A stretch of DNA of 64,000 nt from Heliophilum fasciatum (GTDB lineage Bacteria > Bacillota > Desulfitobacteriia > Heliobacteriales > Heliobacteriaceae), in assembly GCF_004341395.1 (NCBI RefSeq), contig NZ_SLXT01000001.1, positions 135,748 through 199,747 on the forward strand, given 5' to 3'. The position numbers and the translations under genes are program-made. Positions 54,456-62,629 of this stretch are shown here, piece by piece. Every line of letters begins with the position of its first letter. The first letter of the stretch is position 1. The notes beneath the pieces were generated by a model, which had not been told where the DNA came from, did no database searches, and was given only the letters and a program-made list of their open reading frames with translations.

Positions 54456-55524
54456 GACGCCAGTGATGGTCATCCAGGTTAATGAACAAGATCTGGTTGT
54501 CGTCAGCCAGGCCGGAGACTTTCTTCAAGTTCATAAACCGGCAGGAGCGATTCGTCCCGGCCAAACGCTGCTGATCCACGTCCCTTCTGACCTACCCCTA
54601 CCTTCTCCTGTAGCCTCGGCCCCTTCCCCCCATCAGCCTTTGCTTACGGCCTTATCGCAAAAAATCCATAAGCTGCTGCCCACGGCGTCTATGGCCACGC
54701 TCTCCCGGCTCTCCTGGCATTCCCGGCTCTCCCAACTCCCCCGGCATTCCCGTCATCTCGCCGCTGCAGCCCTATTTTTTCTCGTTCTTACACTCAGTTT
54801 AACCGTGCCTAATCAATTTTCGACGCAACCGGCCATCGCTTCCGTCATTGTCGATATGGGCGCCAAATTTGAATTACTGACTGATGAACAAGGCTGTGTC
54901 GTCGGCACAAAAGCTGATACTTCCGAAGGCGATACCTTACTTAAGAAAGTCGCTGTTCAGGGGCTACCTGTTGATGAGGCTTTGATCGCGATCGCCAACG
55001 AAGCCATGTCAACCGGTTTCATCACAGCAGATACACTGGAACAAGCCAAGGTCGAGTTGCAACCACCGGCAGCCCCAACACAGTTCTCATCGCCCCTGTC
55101 GGCCGACACGCTCCAAAAACATCTGCATCGTCAGGCGAAGCAAAAAAAGACAAACACTGACAATCCGGAGAACATCCAAGATCGCAAAGACCTCAATGAA
55201 ACAAATCGTTCTTCCGCAATTGCAGCGCCCCGAGAACCTTCAACAACCACGGAGGACCATAACGGGATGACCAAGGAATTCACCAAAAACAAACAGATCC
55301 CGCAACCGGAGAAAAAGTACAAACAGGCCCCTCTCAAGGCTCCTCAGTACAAACAGCACAAACAAGCCCCTACCGAGAATCCTCTTCAATCTGAAGCAAT
55401 TAACAATCAAACCTTCGCAAAGAAAACCATCATGCCCACTGATAAAAAGCGTGGTCATCCCTCAAAAAAAGCGCAAAATCCCAACAAAGAAAAACAGGAA
55501 AAGTCAAATCAGCAATCGAAATAA
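54448..55524 (+). CDS. rsgI: RsgI-type anti-sigma factor lacking the Asn-Pro cleavage dipeptide
   Basis: 358 residues. The cytoplasmic RsgI_N domain spans residues 1-48 (VMVIQVNEQDLVVVSQAGDF). A Pro-rich basic linker leads to one transmembrane helix (about 103-121). The outside juxtamembrane domain follows (about 130-205). In this domain family members have the motif VDINPSIE, where the Asn-Pro bond self-cleaves; here the same place reads VDMGAKFE (G138, A139). Residues about 215-358 are Lys/Gln-rich and disordered, with no carbohydrate-binding module. It overlaps sigI by 8 bases. Confidence 0.86.
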   Translation: MDKTPVMVIQVNEQDLVVVSQAGDFLQVHKPAGAIRPGQTLLIHVPSDLPLPSPVASAPSPHQPLLTALSQKIHKLLPTASMATLSRLSWHSRLSQLPRHSRHLAAAALFFLVLTLSLTVPNQFSTQPAIASVIVDMGAKFELLTDEQGCVVGTKADTSEGDTLLKKVAVQGLPVDEALIAIANEAMSTGFITADTLEQAKVELQPPAAPTQFSSPLSADTLQKHLHRQAKQKKTNTDNPENIQDRKDLNETNRSSAIAAPREPSTTTEDHNGMTKEFTKNKQIPQPEKKYKQAPLKAPQYKQHKQAPTENPLQSEAINNQTFAKKTIMPTDKKRGHPSKKAQNPNKEKQEKSNQQSK

Positions 55525-55636
55525 TCGGTAGAACTACCGTCTCCATTGCCCTCTATCTTCCTCAATACCCAGAAGAACAGCTTCCTTGGACAATCCTACA
55601 AAAATATCTGACCAAGCTGGCAGGAATTTCGCCTCC

Positions 55637-55671
55637 TATATAGAAAGAGTTATCGTTACGATTTCTATATA
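55637..55671 (+). promoter_or_regulatory. Inverted-repeat operator over the rubrerythrin promoter
   Basis: A perfect 10-base inverted repeat, TATATAGAAA (55637-55646) and TTTCTATATA (55662-55671), with a 15-base spacer. The right arm overlaps a TATAAT -10 box (55668-55673), so a bound protein would block the promoter. The sequence is not a standard PerR, Fur or Rex box. Confidence 0.6.
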
Positions 55672-55690
55672 ATATTTAGGAGGTACATGA

Positions 55691-56239
55691 ATGAAAAAGT
55701 TTGTTTGCGTGATCTGCGGTTACGTCCATGAAGGTGACAGCGCACCGGAATTCTGCCCCACCTGCAAAGCTCCGGCTGATAAATTTGAAGAAAAAGTCGA
55801 AGGCGCACTGAAGTGGGCAGACGAACATCGTATCGGTGTAGCCGCCGGCGTTGACGCTCAAGTACTTGAAGGTCTGAAAATGAACTTTGTCGGTGAATGC
55901 ACCGAAGTCGGCATGTATCTGGCGATGAGCCGTCAAGCTGATCGCGAAGGCTATCCCGAAGTGGCCGAAGCCTACAAGCGTATCGCTTTTGAAGAAGCAG
56001 AACATGCTGCGAAGTTCGCTGAACTGCTCGGCGAAGTCGTCACCAACTCGACGAAAAAGAACCTCGAGCTGCGTGTAGAAGCTGAATACGGCGCTTGCCA
56101 AGGCAAACTGGCCATCGCTAAAAAGGCCAAAGAATTAGGCCTGGATGCCATCCATGACACCGTTCATGAAATGTGCAAAGACGAAGCCCGTCACGGCGCA
56201 GCTTTCAAAGGTCTGCTTGACCGTTTCTTCTCGAAATAA
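55691..56239 (+). CDS. Reverse rubrerythrin
   Basis: 182 residues. The rubredoxin-like domain comes first ([10 protein letters not shown] ... CPTCKAP, two CxxC pairs), followed by the four-helix diiron domain with E-x6-Y, EEAEH and DEARH motifs. This swapped order defines reverse rubrerythrin (flavodiiron-linked peroxide and oxygen reduction in clostridia). AGGAGGT lies before the ATG. A single gene with its own terminator, probably induced by oxidative stress through the upstream palindrome. Confidence 0.93.
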   Translation: MKKFVCVICGYVHEGDSAPEFCPTCKAPADKFEEKVEGALKWADEHRIGVAAGVDAQVLEGLKMNFVGECTEVGMYLAMSRQADREGYPEVAEAYKRIAFEEAEHAAKFAELLGEVVTNSTKKNLELRVEAEYGACQGKLAIAKKAKELGLDAIHDTVHEMCKDEARHGAAFKGLLDRFFSK

Positions 56240-56257
56240 ATCGCATTGTTACGCGCG

Positions 56258-56290
56258 AAGCGGGTCACCGGAACATCCGGTGACCCGCTT
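56258..56290 (+). terminator. Terminator after reverse rubrerythrin
   Basis: AAGCGGGTCACCGGA and TCCGGTGACCCGCTT form a perfect 15-bp stem with an ACA loop, followed by GTTTGT. Confidence 0.82.
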
Positions 56291-56544
56291 GTTTGTGTGA
56301 ATGAATAGCATTGTTCCAGCCCTTTCGCCAGCGTGATTGTCCCGAAAATGGCGCAAGATGGAAGCAGTCTGCTCCTGTCACAACGCCGTTTTTCAGCGAA
56401 TATAATATAGCCCCAACCCAATGCGCTTCTCTCACCGTTTCCACCGCAACCCAATCGCTGCCACTTTCGCTCGTTCCTATGCTTGGGTTGATGCCGGTCA
56501 GCACCTTCTTGGGCCGGCAAAAAACAAGGAGGGAATGATTCCGT
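56291..56544 (+). other. Leader region of the second amidase gene
   Basis: About 250 bases with a TATAAT at 56401-56406 and no clear -35 box. No small gene with a ribosome site is seen on either strand. Confidence 0.35.
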
Positions 56545-57291
56545 TTGAAAATTTGCCTTGATCCTGGTCATGGCGGTCGCGATCCCGGTGCAATCGGCCC
56601 TGCAGGCACCAAAGAGGCCGTGATCAACCTGGCCATCGCTCAGAAAACTGCCCGCATCTTACGCTCCGCAGGCATTGACACCGTGCTCAGCCGGGAAAGT
56701 GATGTGGAATTCGGCCCGAACGAAATGACCGATCTGCGCAAACGGGTCGAAACCATCAATGCCACCGGTGCTGATTACGTCATCAGCATCCACGCCGATG
56801 CCAGCACCAGCCCCAGTGCCAATGGTTGTTCCTTCTACACACTTCCCGGGCAAGGCTTGGGGGATATTTTGGCCACGGGTATCCATGACCGAGTCAAAGA
56901 ATCCTTTCCATCGTTGGCGATCCGTACAGACTATTCCGATGGCGATCCCGACAAGGAAGCCAATTACTATGTCCTCCGGTGGACCACGGCTTCGGCCTTG
57001 TTGATCGAATGCGCTTTTATTTCGAATCCACAAGAAGAAGCCATGCTGAATACAACAGCGTTCCAGGAAAACATGGCCCTAGCCATTGCCAAAGGAATCG
57101 GCGATACCATCGGCAAACCGGTATCCCCTGGGAGCAACCAAGATGCCTGGGCCAAGGAAAAACAAGCGATCATCGAATGGGGCCTACTTCACGGCTTAAT
57201 CAACCCCAAAAGCGACGGCGACTACGAACATGCCATCGTATCACTGACCATTCTTTATCGTTATCACACCAAGTTCAAAGCAGTTAAATAA
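56545..57291 (+). CDS. N-acetylmuramoyl-L-alanine amidase (Amidase_3)
   Basis: 248 residues. Zinc-amidase motifs: LDPGHGGRDPGA, a zinc Glu in KEAVINL, SIHADAS and the catalytic Glu in LIECAFI. It cleaves the bond between muramic acid and L-alanine. It has no signal peptide. The last 50 residues (QDAWAKEKQAIIEWGLLHGL) form a small helical wall-binding-like module. TTG 56545 has AGGAGGG upstream. The missing signal suggests mother-cell or lysis-type use, or release by another route. Confidence 0.88.
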   Translation: MKICLDPGHGGRDPGAIGPAGTKEAVINLAIAQKTARILRSAGIDTVLSRESDVEFGPNEMTDLRKRVETINATGADYVISIHADASTSPSANGCSFYTLPGQGLGDILATGIHDRVKESFPSLAIRTDYSDGDPDKEANYYVLRWTTASALLIECAFISNPQEEAMLNTTAFQENMALAIAKGIGDTIGKPVSPGSNQDAWAKEKQAIIEWGLLHGLINPKSDGDYEHAIVSLTILYRYHTKFKAVK

Positions 57292-57330
57292 ATCAATCAA
57301 AATCAAATACGATAACATCGAATACGAAAA

Positions 57331-57382
57331 AAATCGCCCTTTATCGTGCTCCCCATGGAGGGAAATCGACAAAGGGCGATTT
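57331..57382. terminator. Terminator between the amidase gene and the NapH-like operon
   Basis: AAATCGCCCTTT and AAAGGGCGATTT pair around a long loop; A and T runs flank it, so it may serve both convergent units. Confidence 0.75.
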
Positions 57383-57409
57383 GCTTTATTGTTCATAATG
57401 GCTCATTGT

Positions 57410-57652
57410 TCATAACGGCTCATCGGAACTCGCCTTTCCGTCCACATCATCTCTTTTTGAGAGGTTCTTACGGGATCGCAGGGCAAGCACATATCCTGCA
57501 CTTGTGAGCATGCCTGCCGCCGATAAACAAGCAACGCCACAGGAGCCGCAAATCCCGCTGCATCCTCCCCCGGCAGCCGTCACGGTAGTCAGCGCCGCGA
57601 TGCCTGCTGCTCCTAACCCCGTCAACCAACCATCCTTAGCACCTAGCTTCAT
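57410..57652 (-). CDS. Small cysteine-rich membrane protein
   Basis: 80 residues. One hydrophobic region (about 10-60) contains CSGICGSCGVAC, five cysteines embedded in Gly/Ala-rich sequence. A charged tail (RSRKNLSKRDDVDGK) follows. Its start overlaps the stop of the preceding ferredoxin-type membrane gene by 4 bases (ATGA), a sign of coupled translation and joint function. The cysteines might hold an Fe-S cluster or copper. No family recognised. Confidence 0.72.
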   Translation of the reverse strand: MKLGAKDGWLTGLGAAGIAALTTVTAAGGGCSGICGSCGVACLSAAGMLTSAGYVLALRSRKNLSKRDDVDGKASSDEPL

Positions 57653-58560
57653 GCTTTTTCCTTGATCAGTTGAACTTGGACAGCCGGCTCTTGCTCAGGG
57701 GCCGACTCGCCCCATCCATGAGCTCCTGTGCCAAAGGTGAGCGCCTTCGTTGGGCATAGGGCTACACAGTGGCGGCAGGTGACACAGGTATGTACCTGAT
57801 AGTGAAGCTCCCCATGCTCTTGCCGGAGAGCACCCATCGGGCAAGCTTTGACACAGGCAGAACAGGAAACACAGGCAGCCTTGGCGAGCTTAAGCTTATA
57901 AGTAAAACCCAACCGGCGCCCGACGCTGTGAATGGCGCTTTGCACGGCTCCTACCGGGCAAAGAAAGCTGCAAAAACCGCGTCCGCCTTGCGCAAAGATG
58001 CCTAAGGGAAGCAACCAGATAATAGCGGTAATGATGGTCGTGGAACCAAGGTATCCTACGTCCCCCCATAAGCCACCGGTCGTCAACCGTTCGATTAAAG
58101 TAAAGTTACAAAATGCACAGGCGATGGATCCCGCAAAAAAAGGCGTAAGAGCAAAGCCCACCAGAAAGCCATAGCGAATCGGTACAGGGTTGATTTCCTG
58201 GTGTAGATTGATTTTCCATGCATCCGGCACCAGTCGGCCGATATATTCCGGCAACGCACCGGTAGCGCAGAGCCGTCCACAGAAAAAAGGCCCCACAAGC
58301 AATGCTGACAGTACTAAGAGAATCGTCGAGAGACCGCCTACCGTGAGGATTTGCAGGCCCTTTCCCTCCAAGAGGTTTTGAATGGGCATCCGAAAACAAG
58401 GCGAGTGGACACCTGCATTCTGAGCCGTGCCCAGGAGCCAGTTAACGCCTCTCACATAATAAGCAAAAGGGGCGAAGAAAAGCAGCAAGCCCACTGCATA
58501 CCAGATCCCCCGGTGCAGCAAAGAGGTTTTCTCTTTGTTTATCTTAAATGGAAGTTTCAA
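57649..58560 (-). CDS. NapH/CcoG-like membrane protein with 4Fe-4S clusters
   Basis: 303 residues with about 5 membrane helices. Membrane-embedded CGRLCATGALPEY and CSFLCPVGAVQ motifs (CxxxCP type) are typical of NapH, NosR and CcoG. A C-terminal bacterial ferredoxin domain has two full clusters, CVSCSACVKACPMGAL and CVTCRHCVALCPTKAL. It probably moves electrons across or along the membrane. It is the middle gene of three overlapping genes (4-base overlaps on both sides). No nitrate or nitrous oxide reductase is near. Confidence 0.85.
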   Translation of the reverse strand: MKLPFKINKEKTSLLHRGIWYAVGLLLFFAPFAYYVRGVNWLLGTAQNAGVHSPCFRMPIQNLLEGKGLQILTVGGLSTILLVLSALLVGPFFCGRLCATGALPEYIGRLVPDAWKINLHQEINPVPIRYGFLVGFALTPFFAGSIACAFCNFTLIERLTTGGLWGDVGYLGSTTIITAIIWLLPLGIFAQGGRGFCSFLCPVGAVQSAIHSVGRRLGFTYKLKLAKAACVSCSACVKACPMGALRQEHGELHYQVHTCVTCRHCVALCPTKALTFGTGAHGWGESAPEQEPAVQVQLIKEKA

Positions 58561-59180
58561 TGATTATGTCCTCCTCGGTGTTCCGAACCTGTGTCACTTT
58601 GGTTCGAGCGATTTTCTTTCCCCGGATCCGTTGCCGGCAACCGGCTGTTGATGATCCGGATGGACACTGTCCCATAGGAAGTGCTTTTTTCGGTTCCCAC
58701 AAAGCGTAATTCCCCTGCATACACCTCATGGGCATCGCTTGCCCCCGGCGGTAAATCGATGCTTAGCGTTAACGAGAGTTTATTACCTGGATTCAAGAGT
58801 TGATTCAATGTACCGGTCTGCTTGTCAAAGGCACTGGAATTGGCAGTGATCTGACTGATCGTCGACAGTTCACCGGTTTGAACCTGAAGATCGGCAATGG
58901 GGTTGTCCCCTTTGTTGGAGTAGCTGATTTTGGCTCTCACTTTGTCCGGTTGCACCAGTTGTTTGGCCACTCCCTGATCGGCAAGGTCGAGAACAACCGC
59001 CTTCGCGGTGCTCTTGGGCCACTCCAATTCGACCGTTGCACCTTCGGCATTTAAGCTTTTCTTGTAGTACCCTACACTAAGCGTAAGGGATACCATGGCG
59101 ATGAATAATAGGATCCATGTTATCTTCGTAGAGCCAAAGAGTTTCCCGATTGCTGGGGATTTTGATCTCGTTTCTGTCAT
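58557..59180 (-). CDS. Membrane-anchored Ig-like protein heading the NapH-like operon
   Basis: 207 residues. A cytoplasmic N-terminus and one membrane helix (about 20-38, TWILLFIAMVSLTLSVGYY) precede an extracellular beta-sandwich (about 50-180) with conserved-looking VRAKISYSNKGDNPIADLQV, as in Ig-like or DUF11-type domains. The tail is His/Ser-rich (SEHRGGHNH). ATG 59180 is chosen because AAGGAG lies 8 bases upstream. It overlaps the next gene by 4 bases. Role unknown; it probably works with the NapH-like protein. Confidence 0.72.
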   Translation of the reverse strand: MTETRSKSPAIGKLFGSTKITWILLFIAMVSLTLSVGYYKKSLNAEGATVELEWPKSTAKAVVLDLADQGVAKQLVQPDKVRAKISYSNKGDNPIADLQVQTGELSTISQITANSSAFDKQTGTLNQLLNPGNKLSLTLSIDLPPGASDAHEVYAGELRFVGTEKSTSYGTVSIRIINSRLPATDPGKENRSNQSDTGSEHRGGHNH

Positions 59181-59200
59181 CCATAATTCTCCTTCTTTGA

Positions 59201-59258
59201 AATAACAAAAGGCCGCGAACCCTCTCTTTGCACATAGCTCAAGAGCGTTCACGGCCTC
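59201..59258 (-). terminator. Leader hairpin/terminator of the NapH-like operon
   Basis: On the minus strand AGGCCGTGAAC and GTTCGCGGCCT form a long stem with an inner CTCTT/AAGAG pairing, then TTTTGTTATTT. It lies between the promoter (59331-59358) and the first gene, only 20 bases before the start, so it looks like an attenuator. Confidence 0.6.
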
Positions 59259-59330
59259 CAGTTTTTCTGGTTAGCATTTTACTTTTTAACGATGAATTGT
59301 TAAATTCTTGCCATCCCTATTGGGACTAAT

Positions 59331-59358
59331 TTTATAACATCGCGAAGATTGTTGTCAA
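59331..59358 (-). promoter_or_regulatory. Promoter of the NapH-like operon
   Basis: TTGACA (59358-59353), 16-base spacer and TATAAA (59336-59331) on the minus strand; the leader to the first gene is about 145 bases. Confidence 0.65.
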
Positions 59359-59419
59359 TATCGATTTGGATAGTTGATTTTATGCATCATCTTCAAAAAT
59401 GACCTATTGATAGTTGTTT

Positions 59420-59539
59420 CTACCCCAGCAAACGTGTCAGACCTACCGGGAGCCCCGTCAACAAAACGACAAAGGCAAAAATCCCGACCGCCAACAACAT
59501 ATTCGCTACGCCTTGGCCTATGGTTTTATTCTTCATCAT
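59420..59539 (-). CDS. Small single-helix membrane protein (39 aa)
   Basis: MMKNKTIGQGVANM then one hydrophobic helix (LLAVGIFAFVVLLTGL) and a short tail PVGLTRLLG. GGGAG lies about 10 bases before the ATG. Too small for family assignment, but charge distribution, ribosome site and length fit a real small membrane protein. It is upstream of the NapH-like operon in the same direction. Confidence 0.5.
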   Translation of the reverse strand: MMKNKTIGQGVANMLLAVGIFAFVVLLTGLPVGLTRLLG

Positions 59540-59671
59540 ACGATTCACTCCCAACAGATTGTTGATTTCTTTCGTTACGTCCAGTATACCCGGAGAAACT
59601 GAAAACAATCTGAAAGAAACGAATTACTTTTTCAGACTCAATTTCCCAACTCGCCGTTCTGGACCAATACG

Positions 59672-60193
59672 TTAAATCAACCCTTCTGTTGAATGCCACT
59701 CCGTCAAATCGGCCACTTCCCCACCAGTCGTCACCTGCAACTGCTCCACCGTGATCGGCAGCGCCGAGTTGGCTGTCCCGGCCGCCACATAAACCACCGG
59801 AAAGCGCTGTAAGCTCTCATCGATAAAGATGCGCACCGTTGACGGCAACGCAAAGGGGCAAACACCACCTGCCGGATATCCTGTCAACTCCAGTGCTTTT
59901 TCCGGTTGGACAAACTTCGCTTTGCCGCCGGCCAGCGTTTTAAGCTTCTTCTGATCCACACGAACATCACCGCTGGTTACAACCAGCACTGGATGGCCCT
60001 TGACCTCAAAACAAATGGTTTTGGCAATCGCCCCCACCGGTACACCAACAGCTTGCGCCGCCAATTCCGCGCTGGCCGTGGATACATCAAAAAGTTTCGG
60101 TGTTAACCCTAAGTTGAAAGGCGCTAAATACGCCATCACCCGTTGAAAAGCTTCACTGTTTTCATTCACCGTACACACACTCACCAGAGCCAC
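59672..60193 (-). CDS. YbaK/EbsC-family aminoacyl-tRNA deacylase
   Basis: 173 residues. The family removes wrongly attached amino acids from tRNA-Pro or relatives. Visible motifs: AKTICFEVKGHPVLVVTSGD, the conserved lysine region DQKKLK, and GYPAGGVCPFAL. The start is uncertain: GTG 60193 and GTG 60184 are both near AAGGGTGG. The gene is alone, so a specific tRNA target cannot be inferred. Confidence 0.88.
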   Translation of the reverse strand: MALVSVCTVNENSEAFQRVMAYLAPFNLGLTPKLFDVSTASAELAAQAVGVPVGAIAKTICFEVKGHPVLVVTSGDVRVDQKKLKTLAGGKAKFVQPEKALELTGYPAGGVCPFALPSTVRIFIDESLQRFPVVYVAAGTANSALPITVEQLQVTTGGEVADLTEWHSTEGLI

Positions 60194-60483
60194 CCTTACG
60201 CGTTAATTTTACAGTACATACTTCCGCCGGCATCGGTATTCACCAGTATTCATCGGTATTCATTGCCTGATTCGATTATAGTCGACTATAACGGAACCTT
60301 GATCTTTTTTCTAGCGGTAACTATGCAAAGACATAACGATTATATAAAAACGCGTGGCAAAACGCTACTTATCCGGCAGATTAGCAGGTACAATAATCCT
60401 ATCGATGATTAACGCCTAAAAAGCTGGGAACGCAATGGAACTTCGTCGTATACATTTTAAAATTAAGAAAATAGGTGTTGACG

Positions 60484-61287
60484 ATGATCAAAGAATTGTC
60501 CGCGATTATCAAATCAGCCGGTGACATAGTGCGTACTGCCAATATGGACATTGCCAAGGTCGAAGAAAAATCCGGCCCCGGGAACTTTGTCACCCAATAT
60601 GACGTAGCTGTACAGGATTTTCTCTTTAAGGAGCTACAAAGACTATTGCCGGAAGCAGGCTTTTTGGGCGAGGAAGGCGAGCAAGCAGGTGTGTTGACAG
60701 ATGGTTATTGCTTTATCGTTGATCCTATCGACGGAACAGCCAACTTTGCCCGGAACTACCGTCATAGTGCGATCTCATTAGGGCTTGCTCTTAATCGCAA
60801 GATGATCGTTGGTTTAGTCTATAATCCCTATTTAGATGAATTGTTTTATGCGGAAGCCGGAAAAGGGGCGTTTCTGAACGATAGACCGATCGTCTCCAGC
60901 AATAAGGGCTTAAAGGAAGGCATCGTACTTTTTGGCACATCGCCCTATAATCGCGAGAAAACCGATGAAACCTTTTTGTTGGCCAAACGCCTCTATGAGC
61001 ATTCTCTTGATGTGCGCAGAAGCGGGTCGGCCGCGTTAGATATTTGTTATGTAGCTAGTGGCCGCTGCGAACTTTATTATGAACTTGTCTTGTCACCATG
61101 GGATTTTGCGGCGGCCCCAGTAATCATCGGTGAAGCCGGCGGCCTGATTACAACCTTGCAAGGCGATGCATTGCAGCTTGATAAGAAAAACTCAGTACTG
61201 GCTGCCGGCAGCAATGCCTATCGTGATTTTTGGAATATCTGTTCTCGTACGCCCAAAGCCTACGGCGATTTGATCGGCGAACAGTGA
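60484..61287 (+). CDS. Inositol monophosphatase-family phosphatase
   Basis: 267 residues. Metal-binding motifs: GEEGEQ, DPIDGTANFARN and the C-terminal WDFAAAPVIIGEAGG. Members act on inositol phosphate, PAP (CysQ), or histidinol phosphate; which one applies is unclear. ATG 60484 is chosen because AGGTG lies 6 bases upstream; a GTG at 60475 is in that site. AT-rich upstream region of about 290 bases without other genes. Confidence 0.88.
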   Translation: MIKELSAIIKSAGDIVRTANMDIAKVEEKSGPGNFVTQYDVAVQDFLFKELQRLLPEAGFLGEEGEQAGVLTDGYCFIVDPIDGTANFARNYRHSAISLGLALNRKMIVGLVYNPYLDELFYAEAGKGAFLNDRPIVSSNKGLKEGIVLFGTSPYNREKTDETFLLAKRLYEHSLDVRRSGSAALDICYVASGRCELYYELVLSPWDFAAAPVIIGEAGGLITTLQGDALQLDKKNSVLAAGSNAYRDFWNICSRTPKAYGDLIGEQ

Positions 61288-61354
61288 TGCCAACGTGCCA
61301 TGTTAAAGATTTTGCCGAAGCCAGTACCTGTACCGGTGATCAATAAGCCCTTAC

Positions 61355-62314
61355 TTATAGCATTTTCACCCGGTATGACAATTCGTCCAGCATGTTGAGA
61401 TCATCATCAATGCAAATCCCTGCGGTTGTCAGCATATCACCGGAGATGGCCGCATTTGCGCCTGACTGAAATACACCTTTGCCCTTATCGGTCAAAAGCC
61501 CTCTGCCACCGGCAAGGCGAATTGCCGCCGAAGGGATCATAAAACGAAAAATCGCAACGGCTCTACGAACTTCTTCCATAGAGAGTACCGCAAGTTTTGC
61601 AAAGGGCGTGCCTGCAATCGGATTGAGAATATTTACAGGTACCGATTTGATCCCAAGCGCTCGAATATCGAGCACCATATCAATTCGGTCCTCCATCGTT
61701 TCACCGAGGCCTAAAATCCCCCCGCTGCATACTTCCAGTCCCGCTTGTTGGGCGGCTTTGATCGCATTGATTTTATCTTCATAGGTATGGGTAGTACAGA
61801 TATTGGGGAAATTCCTGCGTGAAGTTTCCAAATTGTTGTGGTAACGGGTAACGCCGGCCCCTTTAAGCTTTAAAAACTGGGCATAAGTCAGCAATCCATG
61901 AGAGGCGCAGAGGGAAATCGCACAGTTCTGTCGGATCCGGTGATAGCTCTGGCAAAGATCGTCCAGTTCCTGTTCGTCCAAGCATCGCCCTGACGTAACG
62001 ACGGAGTACCTAAGTATTCCTTTGCTTTGGTGATAGACGGCTCCTTTGATAAGACGTTCTTCCTCAAGCAAGGGGTATTCCTCAATCAATGTCTCATAGC
62101 AGGTAGACTGGGCACAGAATTTACAGTTTTCTGAGCATTTACCACTCTTGCCGTTAATGATGGTACACAAGTCAAAGGCAGCGCCGCAAAAATACCTTCT
62201 GATTTCATTGGCAGCAGTACAAAGTTCCTCCAGATCAGCCTCTGCAAGCATCAATGCATCGTTCTTGCTTACTTCGTATCCGTTATATATTTTGGCTTTC
62301 AATTCGTTAATCAT
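61355..62314 (-). CDS. bioB: Biotin synthase
   Basis: 319 residues. Radical SAM enzyme that inserts sulfur into dethiobiotin. The SAM cluster motif CSENCKFC has its cysteines at C60, C64 and C67. The second-cluster ligands are visible in SLCASHG and in the VTSGRC region, and the conserved Arg is in AIRLAGGR. ATG 62314 has GGAGGT upstream; the frame is open 24 bases further. No other bio gene is adjacent. It is divergent from the nitrogenase-like gene. Confidence 0.9.
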   Translation of the reverse strand: MINELKAKIYNGYEVSKNDALMLAEADLEELCTAANEIRRYFCGAAFDLCTIINGKSGKCSENCKFCAQSTCYETLIEEYPLLEEERLIKGAVYHQSKGILRYSVVTSGRCLDEQELDDLCQSYHRIRQNCAISLCASHGLLTYAQFLKLKGAGVTRYHNNLETSRRNFPNICTTHTYEDKINAIKAAQQAGLEVCSGGILGLGETMEDRIDMVLDIRALGIKSVPVNILNPIAGTPFAKLAVLSMEEVRRAVAIFRFMIPSAAIRLAGGRGLLTDKGKGVFQSGANAAISGDMLTTAGICIDDDLNMLDELSYRVKML

Positions 62315-62466
62315 CGGAATGCTACCTCCATATAACAATGACCGAGCTTGAGACTATCAGAGATTATATGATTCCCTCGGAATATTGTCAACCATTTATA
62401 ATTTTCTGGTTTACAAACTGATGAATAGAAAAGCGGGACCGAACTGTCTCACGACGCCTGTACAGC

Positions 62467-62496
62467 TTGACATTCCAGCCTTCCCCATGGTATTTT
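62467..62496 (+). promoter_or_regulatory. Promoter of the nitrogenase-like gene
   Basis: TTGACA (62467-62472), 18-base spacer and TATTTT (62491-62496). This is sigma-A type; no sigma-54 GG-GC element is seen. Confidence 0.6.
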
Positions 62497-62562
62497 GATA
62501 ATGTTATTAGAAAAGGGCAATTTTTCTTTGCAATTGAACAACCCTGCTGACTGGAGATCCAG

Positions 62563-62608
62563 AGGCAACTACATTTCATCAAGAAATGCGGTTGCCTTTT
62601 ATTTTTTT
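62563..62608 (+). terminator. Leader terminator before the nitrogenase-like gene
   Basis: AGGCAAC-TA-CATTTC pairs with GAAATG-CG-GTTGCCT around ATCAA, followed by TTTTATTTTTTT. It lies between the promoter and the start codon, 22 bases before the ATG, so expression must depend on read-through or antitermination. Confidence 0.85.
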
Positions 62609-62629
62609 AAACACAAAGAGGGGGATTTT

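Noticed and set aside
55637..55671. PerR or Rex box before rubrerythrin
   Set aside because: The palindrome has 10-base arms with a 15-base spacer and does not match TTATAATNATTATAA or TTGTGAA-type boxes.
62497..62629. ANTAR-type hairpins in the nitrogenase-like leader
   Set aside because: The terminator is clear, but no pair of hexaloops with A1 and G4 could be folded; an ACTGGA hexamer is present without closing pairs.
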